In this document: positions 22,126-33,600 of the stretch, piece by piece
Position numbering within the stretch: the stretch's first letter is position 1
Layout of the letters: every line of letters starts with the position of its first letter
DNA from: Diphasiastrum complanatum
Taxonomy: Eukaryota > Streptophyta > Lycopodiopsida > Lycopodiales > Lycopodiaceae
Length of the DNA stretch: 64,000 nt
NCBI GenBank assembly: GCA_029204225.1
Contig: CM055092.1
Coordinates: 21,041,669 to 21,105,668 of the forward strand
Direction: 5' to 3'
Notes under the pieces: generated by a model
Database searches by the model: none
What the model saw: the letters and a program-made list of their open reading frames with translations, nothing else
Told to the model about the DNA's origin: nothing
Translations under genes and position numbers: made by a program

Positions 22126-22350
22126 AATGTCATCATGTGCTCATAATCATCGCCTTTCTCATGTCACAAACTATGCATGTAATAAAATCAGCATAATTAG
22201 CTCAACGCCATTCTAAAGTTCAGAATAACCAAACAAAAGGATCTAAATGTCATTATATGTTCATAATCATCGCCTTTTTCATGTCACAAACTACGAATGT
22301 AATAAAATCAGCATAATTAGTTCAACGCCATTCTAAAGTTCAGAATAACC
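22126..22350. repeat. 120-bp tandem duplication
   Basis: Copy 1 (22126-22245) and copy 2 (22246-22350) share more than 100 bp with few differences, including CATAATCATCGCCTTT, GTAATAAAATCAGCATAATT and AACGCCATTCTAAAGTTCAG. No coding content was recognised. Confidence 0.85.
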
Positions 22351-22638
22351 TCGCCCCATATGTTCCATCATACATCTTTATGGGTGGTGGTGGTTTATGT
22401 ATAGTAGTTGTGTACATTATCAATGTCATTCCTTCTAGTTGCCAATGTAAGGTACTTGCACACAAAGAGCCAATTCCGGTTCCAAGTTACAACTTCTTAC
22501 GCACTGGGAACTTTGATAACAAAGCTACAAAAAATGTGCAATTTTTTTTCTTGGGTCTCTTTATCCAAAGAGCATATACATGTATAAATTCTACTATACT
22601 CTTTGTTGAATACATAATCTGCCTACAACATAAAAACC

Positions 22639-22764
<126 letters not shown>

Positions 22765-22980
22765 AGGAATAACTTTATGTAATTTTAGATTGTAATAAAA
22801 TTTTGATTTGTTTTGTGAATAAACGAATCGAGATTTACAAACAAAATCTAAGTCCCAACATTTGGATAGGCCACAGATGTGGCACCTTTTTCTAAGACCA
22901 AGAAAAAGAATCAACTCAATGACACAATGGAACCAGTTGGGTTCACTAGCTCCATTGCTTGTAGTTGTCACACGGTCTCA

Positions 22981-23575
22981 AACTTTAATAGCACAATAAT
23001 TTGTTAGATTAAATCTTACTACAAAAGAGGTGGATGTTCTTAGCCACATGACCAAAGACTTTGATAAAAGTAGGCCTCAAATTTGGCTAGATGACACAAA
23101 AATACTTGGTTTTTCAAAAGTTCTAACGACGTTGGGAAAAGCACCTACAAAAATATATATGAAGCCGTGAGAGAGTTTAACAACACTTTTATCCAATTCA
23201 ACAACAATTGGAAAGTAAATGAGGCCTCCTTACAATGGCAAAAAAAGTTTGTTGAGATTAGATATTCAAATTGGCTAGAATCATAAAAATTGTTACTAGG
23301 GGCACTACCCGTGAAATCAACAATCATTGCTCCTAAAAAGAAGAGTATGTTCCTTGACTAGCACATTGAATTATGGGAAGAAACAATTCAAGCCTTTGAG
23401 GGATGTTATGTTAGACTATAAAATCTCATTATGCCTTGAAGAACTTGAATTTAAATACCAAGAAGATTTTGAGACTCTAGAATGTAACATAGGGGGTACT
23501 TTTAAAAAATTATGTAAAAAGGGAAACAATAGATGGTTACGTGACAATCAATACACATTGCTAAATTAACACTCT
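22981..23575 (+). pseudogene. Unidentified decayed coding-like stretch
   Basis: Joining plus-strand frames across stops gives peptide-like runs such as KIYEAVREFNNTFIQFNNNW and NEASLQWQKKFVEIRYSNW (about 23145-23285), then an open frame at 23327-23569 (LDYKISLCLEELEFKYQEDF). Composition and length suggest a relic of a mobile-element gene, but I recognise no family. It may be chance. Confidence 0.25.
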
Positions 23576-23744
23576 AATAAATTATTTGAAATTTCACTAG
23601 AAGAATAACTAGCCTTGATGTTTTTTTTCATGAATTTCAATTCACAACAAGATTTAATTAAAACTTGCTAGTCTTCTTGTTATTTCTAGTACTCATGTTT
23701 TACCTTGGTGACTTTCTTTTGTTATTTCTTATAAACTCAATATA

Positions 23745-23900
23745 CACTCATGTTTTACCTTGGCAACAGCTCCCTCTCAAAGAGTGGTAGCTTTATGACT
23801 CCTAGACTCCTCCTCTGCCTCTCAAACAAACCTTTGTCTAAGGCCTTGATGAAGATGTCTGCCACCATTGGCTTCGTTCCAATGAAGCTGGTCTTCAATG
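23745..23900 (-). mobile_element. Copia pol 3' tail
   Basis: On the minus strand, 23900-23760 encodes MVADIFIKALDKGLFERQRR followed by SLGVIK, the conserved end of copia pol after RNase H. It stops abruptly next to an oppositely oriented LTR at 23902, so it is a truncated piece of another element. Confidence 0.7.
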
Positions 23901-23901
23901 T

Positions 23902-25078
23902 TGGATTAGTCTCTTTTTTACTAATCGACTAATCGATTTCTAATCGTCATCCAACTATTTATCCAGTTCTGCTGATTTTCTCGTGTCTTTATACAGTCTG
24001 CAGAATTACAAGTGTTTTTACACAGTCTGCAGAAATACATGAAGTTTGACAACAGTGTTGCATTTTGTCTCTCTACAAACCCACCAGTGTCGTTTGTCAG
24101 GAATCTCGTGTGAAAACGCAGTGTCGGATTTTTCGCATTTTTCGCCTGTCAAGAATTACGTGCAAAAAAGAAGTATCATCTTTTTCGCATTTTTCGCCTG
24201 CCAAGAATTATGTGCAAAAATGCAGTGTCGCCTTTTCGTGTTTTTTGCCTATCAGAAATCACGAGTAAAAATGCAGTGTCGCATTTTTTTGCCTATGGCA
24301 GTTTACGTTCATTTATGCAGAATGACAGTTTACGTTCACTTATGCAAACAGACTGTTTATGGCCAATTGTCGCCACTTATCAGCAATTATTTCTGAGAAG
24401 AACTGGATGAATGCCAGCGGACTTCAGCCAACTGGCAATTGCATTTGACGACCTAATTACTTAGTATAAATTAGTTGTTCATACATCTCATTATTAATGA
24501 TTAAGTAGAATGATCAATCAACATTGTGAATTGTGAAGGAGTTGAGTGTTATTACACGACGTTTCCTGCGCTCTCATCAAGCAGATCGTTCACAATCAGA
24601 AAGTATTGTTGTTAGCTCTCTATCAAGCTTTCAAGCTTGAACTCTCTTGAGCATTCTAGCTCAGTCTTTTAGAGATTTATTTTAGAGTTGTTATTGCGCT
24701 ACTGCTTATCAGTAGAGTTGCTTATTCAGATTTATTCTCAGTTACTCAGAGACAACTTTAGAGTGTGTGGTTTCTATCCGCTATTATTTTGCACTCATTA
24801 GCATCTGATCTTGTTCTTCTGAATCAATACTATTTCCTTATTGCGTTTAGTTTGTGTCAGAATGCATGCATCTCTGTATTGCTTTTGTAACTGATAGAAA
24901 TTGTATGAGAGTTTAATATTTTATGTTTGGCTACGTAATCACTTAGTATCTAGCGAAAGTTAGTTGCTAAAGATTGGACGTGATTTCCATCACTACTACT
25001 TTGTTCAATTTTTGATAGGCATAGTCATGCATTGGAAGTAGAAAGTTTCCACATTCCATTACTCACCTATTTTCGACA
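23902..25078 (+). repeat. 5' LTR of copia element D
   Basis: The LTR is placed between TGTTGGATTAGTC (about 23902) and the primer-binding site at 25079. Its U3 part carries four 52-bp repeats (24097-24297) and a 27-bp pair (24299-24352). Its 3' part (24920-25010) matches the minus-strand LTR at 63360-63450 (GGCTACGTAATCA and CGTGATTTCCATCAC). The left border is tentative. Confidence 0.6.
24097..24297 (+). repeat. 52-bp tandem repeats, four units, in an LTR U3
   Basis: Units start at 24097, 24149, 24201 and 24252. Each runs from TCAAGAAT.(C/A)GTG through AAAATGCAGTGTCG to TTTTTCGCATTTTTCGCCTG, with a few changes. A 27-bp unit beginning CAGTTTACGTTCA follows twice (24299-24352). Confidence 0.85.
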
Positions 25079-25090
25079 TGGTATCAGAGC
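25079..25090 (+). other. Primer-binding site of element D
   Basis: TGGTATCAGAGC, the plant copia consensus. A second ATGGTATCAGAG at 25099-25110 is a local duplication 20 bp downstream. Confidence 0.85.
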
Positions 25091-25304
25091 TTACCTACAT
25101 GGTATCAGAGTGTTGATTCTTCTTCAAGGCCTAATACTATTTCAATATCAGAGCGAAAACCTCTAATACTTGATGTCTTTCATGATATCAAATTGATATC
25201 ATACTCTTCAGTTCCTTTCATCCTTTCAATATCAGAGAATTGATTTCCTGTTGTTGGCATCACTACATCTTAGCGTCATCGATACAATCGACAGACTAAG
25301 TTCC

Positions 25305-26583
25305 ATGGATTCTCAAAGTAAATTCGGTCTTATTGCACACAAGCTGAATGGATCCAATTATCATTTGTGGAAATTTAAGATGAAGACCTTGCTAATCGCC
25401 AACGAGTTATGGGATGTTGTTACAAGTATTGAAGTGAAACTTGAAGACGACACAGAAGACTCAAAATGAAAATCGAAGGATGGTAAAGCTTTCACTCTTA
25501 TTATCCTCAATATATCAGATACTCAAATTGGCCACATATCTGAAGCTAAAACATCGAAAGAAGTTTGGGACATCTTGAGATCACTATATGATGTGAGAGA
25601 CGTGACTACCAAGTTACATCTTCGAAGAAAATTCTTCACACTCAAGATGTCAAATGGTGATTCTCTTCAGAATCATATTAACCAGTTTAAGAATCTCTTG
25701 CAACAGATAGCCATTGTTGGATCAGTCATAGACGATCAAGACACAATAATGACATTGTTGTCAAACCTGCCCTCTACATATGAGAACTGGGTGATGATCA
25801 TCACGACACACTCAGATTTAACTCTTACCAAAGTTATCACTATGTTGTTGCAAGAAGATAATCAAAGAAGTCAAGACACTTCGTCTACCTCTTCGTCTCA
25901 TGCTCTATATGTCAACAAGGGCTCGAAACACCAGAAGCTAAAAAAGCTCCAAGCAGTCTGCATTGAATCATAAACATACTCAAAGACAAGAACAATCACC
26001 AAATCCACATTCGCCAAAGAAGAAGATGTTTTGTAGGTATTGCAAACGCAATAACCATGAGATCTAGGATTGCCGAATTCTCAAAGCGAAGAATGTATCC
26101 AAGCAACCTGATCAACAAGCAAATACAGTTACAACATCTCCTCAAGTCGAAATGGACGAAGGCGCTTTTATGGTCAAAGACAAATACGCGAATTCGGATG
26201 ATTCCTGGTTTCTGGATGCTAGAGCTACTCAACATATGACCAATCATCGTGAGATTTTCCAATCCTATACGCCTAATAGCACAAAGAAGTATGTTCATCT
26301 TGGTGACAATAGTACTCACACTATCGAAGGTGAAGATACTATAAGATTGAGATTCTAGCATGATCAATTCAAACTACTGTCAAAAGTTTTGTATGTTCCT
26401 AAACCCTCTACAAATCTGTTATCAGTAAGTAGAATTACAAATTTAGGTCATAAGGTGGAGTTTGAGTCTGATCAATGCAGAATTATCGATAGGAGTAATA
26501 AGATCCTTGCATTCGGCAAGAGGCATGGATATTTATACTCATATATGATATTTCCAATTTTGGTGTTTTTAATCAACACTTAA
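25305..26583 (+). pseudogene. Copia gag-protease (element D), broken
   Basis: The gag start MDSQSKFGLIAHKLNGSNY with HLWKFKM is typical of plant copia. A TGA at 25467 replaces the tryptophan seen in the related gag at 62.9 kb. The frame resumes (KDGKAFTLIILNI, SKEVWDILRSLY, MSNGDSLQNHINQFKNLL). A CCHC zinc knuckle (CRYCKRNNHEI.DC, with a stop inside) precedes the protease with WFLDARATQHM, where the usual DSGA reads DARA, so the catalytic serine-glycine is lost. The frame ends at 26583. Integrase, RT and RNase H are absent. Confidence 0.85.
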
Positions 26584-28182
26584 AAGGGTAACTTTGAATG
26601 CACGTATCTATCTCTATAGATCTCCAAATTCAATTTTTTTCTAATAGGTATGTTTCTATAATCATATAGGATTTTAAAGAGTAGACAGGCTAAAAATTGA
26701 ATGTAATATTCAAAATAATGTAGTCCCATATATGAAAATATCGAAGTTTCATCAGCACCCCCACATGTTTGACACATCACACCTTACATATAACTTGCTC
26801 AAAATGAAGGTCTCAAAATTTCTAATTGGTAAATGTATATATGAAAAACACACATGTGAAAGGATTTGATGTGATTCATCATAGTTTATTTGATGATTTT
26901 ATGGATAAGTGCTTGAAATGCGCACTTTTGTGCGCATTTTGTGACGATTCTAGTGTTAATGATCTCTATTTGTGTACAAGATCAATTGCCAAGATCTAAA
27001 GCTAGTTTGATAGCTCTCCAAAATCCGAGTTTGATCATCATAGTTATGGTAGTGTGCAATCTCTCATGCTTGAGGATTTTCATAGATCTTTTTGAGATCC
27101 CAAAATGCAAGTTTTAACAAAATCTAGTAAAATGCAGATTTGTTCTATAATAGCTCGCATTCACACGTGCAAATGCAAGCATTTAGTTAAATTTGCAAGT
27201 AGATCAAAAATTCAGTGGTCACTATGATCCAGTTTTTGTTGGAAAAAAAAATCTTTTAAGGTATGTGAAATTAGCATTTGCAGGCTATTGTTTGGACGGA
27301 TGCGAGCTATTCTATAAACACTCGCAGCAGTGCTAAAAGGCTTGCAACCAACATTCAAAACGGGAGAGAAAAAAAAATAGATTTCAAAGAATTTGAAAAA
27401 ATAAGGCATTCAAAATCAATCAAAACATGCAAGAAAATCTACTGAAACTCAAAAGAATTCCTTGAAAGTGATGGGCTTTTCTTACTCGATCTCTATTTTC
27501 TAGCAACATCACCAAAATTTTATGGTACCTCTTTTTTCCATCCATCAACTCTATCACTTCAAATCTTAGGTGGGGTAAAGGTTGTCTCAATACATTAGTG
27601 AGTATAGTGTGTAATACACGTCAAAATGCTACGTCCTATCAAAAGATTTAAGACAAAAAATGCATTTTACATAGAGCTACGATCAATCCAAAAGGGGGAT
27701 AGATCAAATAACCGTTTTAATCAGTTCTAATGCTTGATTGTGGACGTATACCCTTTGTAGCTCTGGGCCTCTTTGGGTTACAAGGCTCCGACGTGAAGGA
27801 CATCTACCTACTTGGCTTAAAGTCTATTTAGATTATTCTAACACCTACAAACATGCTAATAAGGTAAAGAAGATAGAAAAGAAGGAAAACTAGAAATGAA
27901 AGCACATGGAAGCTGGCCTTCCTATCCACTAATCTGCTCCTTGGTTACTTTAGTTCCGTCATAGCTCTTGAGGATCGCAAAGCCCCGCATCTACACCCAT
28001 AGCATCCTACAACAAAGTGGCATGCTAAAACTTGTTCAAAAGACTACGATGAATGTTGAAAATAGAAAGAAAAGACATCAAGAATGGCTAGCACAAGGGC
28101 ATCATACACACCTAATGGAGAAGTAAAGCAAATGGAAGCACGCATGAGCATTCACCATAAGCATAAACCTCACAACTCTCAC

Positions 28183-28185
<3 letters not shown>
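26584..28185. other. Unclassified intergenic DNA
   Basis: No coding similarity was recognised. An imperfect inverted repeat brackets about 100 bp (arms about 27141-27176 and 27269-27317, both containing AATAGCTCGCAT or its complement), which could fold into a hairpin. Confidence 0.35.

Positions 28186-28264
<79 letters not shown>
28186..28264. repeat. Compound CT/AC microsatellite
   Basis: A CT run (28186-28234) passes directly into an AC run (28234-28264). Confidence 0.95.
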
Positions 28265-28269
<5 letters not shown>

Positions 28270-30509
28270 TTTCACACAAGATTCAATACTCTTCAACTCT
28301 TGTTATTCACGAATGAGCTTGGAGAACATAAAATACAAAAAGTTTGTCCCTTATATACTTGGGTTGAAAATTTACTAGCTTTCACTTCTATCCATCTATT
28401 TGCTTTTGTGCATTTTGAAAGAAAAGGATAATAGTCAACTGTGAACATAGGACAGAGAGCAAAGCTACAGTGCCTGAATATGATGAAAGCAAGAAATTCA
28501 TGCTAGTACCTCGAAATCTGCAAGAAGCAGTGTAAGAGTGGCACATTGACACCATATTTGGAAAAAAGCAAAATTGGGAGGGGGGATCAATTTTTTTGAG
28601 TCTTCGATTAGAGAATTTGTAGATCTTGGCAAAGCCTACTCTGATGTGAATATGGTGCATTATGAGGAAGAAAGAAAACCTCACCCAGTGATTAAACAGG
28701 GAACAGATCCATATTGACCGTGTAAACATTAAACCAGCATCAATACATATTAAGGACATGACCATGAATGTGGTTAACTTCTTCAAAGTGAAGGAACATA
28801 AAAGGAGAACAAGTGAAAGGAATATCAAAGCATGACTCCAAAAAAGTGCAGTAGGTTGCATCAACAATGAAATACCAAATGGAGCCTCTTGGCACGTTTG
28901 TGGTCTAATGTAACATGAAACCTGCTCATATGGCACGATGACATTCATTCTTTAAGTGGCCATCCAGCAGCAAGACGGGAAAAACCAGTCTGTGAAGACA
29001 GGCACAAATCTATAAAGAGAGGAAGTGTAGTACAGCAATTCTAGAAATAAGGCAAGCCAGGTATGTACTGAAAATAGATGAAAATGAGAGCAAATGTTCA
29101 ATTACTCTTGGGTCTGATATTGCTAGGAATCTGACAGGTATAATGCCTACCAAACCCTGTAATGCATAATTCAAGAATTTCAGTTGACAGAAAGAAGTTC
29201 ATCAGAGGAGCTTTAAGGATGAGATTTTATAAATAGTAACAATACATTATAAAATTAGTGAAATTAAATTTTACACAGAGCCCAAGTGCAGCTTCAAGGA
29301 TTCTCAAGCAGATTTTCAATAAAAGGGCTACACCAGGCAAGCATGTGTTCAGTGGCAAAAGGTTTGAATACAGATTTAAGAAATTGTTTATACATTCTTC
29401 AATGAGGACAGATAGTGTATCGGCTATCAGAAATTTTTCATAGCTCGTCCAAGGACGAACGTTTGAAATAAAGGCCTCCAATGGCATGTCAAAAACCTAG
29501 TAAGTTGTAATCATTTGTGCAATTATTTTCTCTTTTATACTTTTGCTTCCAGCATACAGCTACATGATCATTTGTGGAATTAAATCACACCTTACCAAGT
29601 GTAGAAATTATTTTGTTTTGCCATGCAATTTTATACTATATCATGTTTGATAGTTTCCATCATACTATTACTTGCCTGTTTGTGGACTTAAACCAAGCAA
29701 AAGTTCGTCAATGGCTAGTTGTATCAAGAAACACAAGAATCTTATGGCTACCTTGTTCGAAGATGAGCTGCTTTATATTGTCAATGTTCCTTCATCCTCA
29801 CAATATTTAAGTCTTGCTATCAGACCAGATATGAATGTCAATTGCACGGTTTTCATCAGTCATCATGATTTATAATCATGTCGAATGCATAGAATTGGAA
29901 TAAACTTATCTGCAAAAACCCAACACCCTTTCCCAACTACATGATTCTTAGGCAAATTTTGTCCTTCGAAATATGTGTTCAGCCCATCCGAGTACTAAAA
30001 TGATTGATGTCTTGCATATGACAAGGAACCACACAGAGAAGACAAACTACAAAAATGTTGTATCATTAAAACATGCTTGACCAGGCAGAGCTGTTTGTTG
30101 CCAGCGAAACAAAAACGAATGAGTAACACAACAAATGTTGAGTACAACTATCACTGAACCGTGTTCATCTTTTACGTCTCCTTGGTTCATAAGAACACTA
30201 TGTAACACCCATTCTGAAAAGGGTCTGCGTAACACTATCCCGTACAAGCTGTTATTAAGCTTCTTCTGAGCTGGCAATTTGCTTGTGACATTACACGGAA
30301 GAAATTTGTCAATACTTTTCATGAATGGCTGAAGTTGTGGACTGGACACTGATGATAACCAACTGGACATTGATGACAACCAGATCCACTGAATCTTTAC
30401 ATATCCAAAGCTCATGATGAAGAAGAAATTTTTTTCGCACTACGCAGTGTACTCATGGAGGAACGTCGCACATTCTCAATATGAAAACATTTGTGGATTC
30501 TGCTCAAGC
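28265..30509. other. Downstream flank of the sorting nexin gene
   Basis: Part is probably 3' untranslated sequence of the minus-strand sorting nexin gene. The minus-strand open frame at 28388-28948 (186 codons, hydrophobic, cysteine- and serine-rich) has no recognisable domain and no repeat-family match. I treat it as chance. Confidence 0.35.
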
Positions 30510-30623
30510 TTAGCTGATTGCAACTGAACCGGAGATAGGCAAGTCTAGAGCTTTGTTCGGGCTTTCATTTGCCTCATCAGCTACCTTTTTCCAAACATGC
30601 GCAATTTTTTCAGCGTATCCTAC
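30510..30623 (-). CDS. SNX2: SNX2-like exon 5 (C-terminus)
   Basis: 37 codons plus TAA, VGYAEKIAHVWKKVADEANE to GSVAIS. The acceptor is CTGGCAG at 30624. VGYAEK is the conserved start of the last helix in plant SNX1/2. Confidence 0.93.
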   Translation of the reverse strand, partial: VGYAEKIAHVWKKVADEANESPNKALDLPISGSVAIS

Positions 30624-33600
30624 CTGCCAGTTGCAAATAAGCTTAAGTAACTGAGGAACCAAAAAAGATACAATGGACAACTATGCAGCATATTTGAGGC
30701 ACTAACACAATACCCAGAAGATAACCGTCAGCTTAAAGTGATCTCAAGTTGTTCACAGATATGAATGAAGATAGGAAGAAAAAGGATTCAAGAGCAAAAT
30801 AACAGGCATATTGATATAGTATCAAAAACGGGAGGGAATGGAGGAATATCTCAAAGACTGGGTTGACAAGCTATCAAGTCTGAAAAGGTGACAGCTTCCT
30901 GAGCAACTTATATGTCAAAAATAATGTGATAAATCCAAAGGTTTGACTAGCATTTTGAACTAGCTGCGTTAGCCAGAAAGTCAAATTTCATCCATCACAA
31001 AATAATGTCATATATACTTCATCACCAAAAACACAATGTCAAAACTGCCCACCGAAGATCTACATCCAAGATATAAGAACATTTTTCGACATAATAGTAA
31101 TGGCATCACTAAGACAGCCACCTTATCTACAACCAAACTTCTACTTCATTGTAGAGATAGTAATTACTTTAAAGAAGTGTACACTTTTTGTCATTACCTA
31201 AGCAAAACCTTAAGATGGTTGATGGTATCATGTCAAAAGTAGCAGAACTTCTTCAGAGTTTATAAGAACATTTTTCGACATAATAGTAATGGCATCACTA
31301 AGACAGCCACCTTATCTACAACCAAACTTCTACTTCATTGTAGAGATAGTAATTACTTTACAGAAGTGTACACTTTTTGTCATTACCTAAGCAAAACCTT
31401 AAGATGGTTGATGGTATCATGTCAAAAGTAGCAGAACTTCTTCACAGTTTCGAAATAGATATCTGTTTCTTTCATCTTCAAAATAAAGACATACCTCACA
31501 GATAAGCACTTGGAGAGGAAGATTGCACTTCTAAGGACCAGGGGTCCAGTTGATGTATTGAGCTACCAGCTGGACTCTTCTTGGCCCTTACTTTTTGCAT
31601 GCATGAAAATGGCCCCATAATTTAGGTATCTACAGAAACGTTTACCCTCTTATGAGATGAATGAGGGGAGTTTTGACTTATATAACTGTTTCAAATTCTT
31701 TCATGCAGTTAGTGTTTCAGAATAACTTCAAGGCTGTTATAGGTGTGAAATAGCTTGCCAGATACCTAAAATTTTCCGAAAAAGCCTATTTCAAGCCTAG
31801 AGGTCAATGGTGGAAGTGGATTAGCAGAACTGGTGATTCTAAGTCAAGGAAAAAGCATTTCGTAAAGATAACTTAGAGGGCTGAGGGGACATATGATCAA
31901 GGCCTTTGTAAAAACTGGAGGTAAATGAGGCTGGACCTTAAGTTCAAGCTTCTAGATCCCCTTTGATGAGTCTAGAGCCATCTCCTGTAGAAAGAGCCTA
32001 CACATCTGGATAGAAAGAGGAAGCTGCCCTCTGTAAAGGATTTCAAGCTACCAAAGCAATCATCTATAGTTGCTCTGGGAACTACAAACACAGAAAATGT
32101 GGTTGCAGAAGTGGAGAAAGTGTTTAAGTTTCCAGAGGGACTCAGGAAGAATATACAGTCATTCAGGTGAATAGCACAGACAGCTACATATCATAAGGCA
32201 ATGTTAAAGAGGGCAAGAGATAAGTCTTGCAATTTTCAGAGGAAATAAAAACTGGTCTGGCAAATAGTCACGGAGGGGGGGGCTAACACAAAGGGATATT
32301 CTGTAGTGGCCCTAAGTCTACTCTGATCATTTATGGTGGCAACACTTCAGTCCAAAGTTTAGCACACAATCCTATTTTGCATGCTAGATCTAAGCACATT
32401 GAGGTTGCCTACCAGTTTATAAGAAAGAAGGTTCTTTCTAAAGAGGCAGATCTTCATCATGTATCTTCAGTGATTGTGTTGCTCATATTTGTATAAAGGA
32501 AGTAGGCAAAGAATAGTTTGAGAAGCATAGGCTATCTCTTGGCATCAAAGAGAAACCTAACTTCAATGTTGGCAAGTAGAATTTAAGAGGAATGCGAAAA
32601 TTAAGCAAGTACCAACTTGAGGCCAGGTCAAAATGGACATTTGACCAAAGTCAAAGTGCGACCCTCACATGTGTGGAATTATCTAGGAAAGGGCTGAGTT
32701 TATCCCTCCAATGATATTTTCTGAAACAGAACCTTGACCTTGAGCTAGAGCAGAGCTATTGCAAAACATGCAAATCTGAACAAAATCTTGTAAAACAAAA
32801 AACGAAATATTCCATTTTGACCAAAGTTTGCCTAAGCAACTTCTAGCAAGTCAAAAGGGATATAAAATTAAACTTAAGGCTGTTACGACAGCATAAAACA
32901 TGTACATCCACTTAAACAGGAATAGAAAACTGTGCTCAAAAAGATGTAGAGGTATTGCCTTTACCAAAAGTTTGATTTTCCAATCATATACTCCATTGAG
33001 CCAAATTTTGAAAGAGGAAAATGGTAAGAAGCACAAAATCCATCAGTTCAGTGCTTCCACCATTAACACTGTCCAAGTGGAGAGATCTCAGATTCCCTAA
33101 TTCATGGGATTAGTCCTTGGACTAGGCCAACTTCTCAAGTCTGGACAACAGAAAATGTCTTGGCCCTTCCTGTTTTGACCATTCACTGCCAATTTCACCT
33201 GCAAAATGCTTTAATCATTGTACTAGCTTATTGTCAAGGTCCTCTAGCTTATGTGAAATAGTTCGTCCAATAAAAAAGTTTGCTTTGAACACTACTCTTT
33301 ATTACTCAGCTCCTAAATGATCTTCAAAGAAGATGAATTCTTTTTCTTCACCATCCTCCCATAATGCAAATTGATTCTAGAATTCGGACTTTAATATCAC
33401 ATAAAGGATGTGCAATCTATAACTTTACGGAGTCTACCCACCAGATCTTAGACCACCAACTCCATCATGCATAGCAATGACCATATGATATGGCATCCCT
33501 ACCCACACATCATCAGCACCCAAGACTATTTGCAAGGCACATGTATAAAGATAACATCCACATTAGTTTCTGTCCGGCTATAAAGAGACCCATTTGCTAA

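Noticed and set aside
22981-23575. Possible host gene
   Set aside because: Several stops, no family recognised and no splice pattern. Kept only as a low-confidence relic.
24097-24297. CRISPR-like array of 52-bp repeats
   Set aside because: The repeats are contiguous, diverged and without unique spacers. They lie in a plant LTR.
28388-28948. 186-codon hydrophobic minus-strand frame
   Set aside because: Many Cys, Ser, Phe and Leu, as in random AT-rich sequence. No domain, and it lies in the probable 3' flank of the sorting nexin gene.
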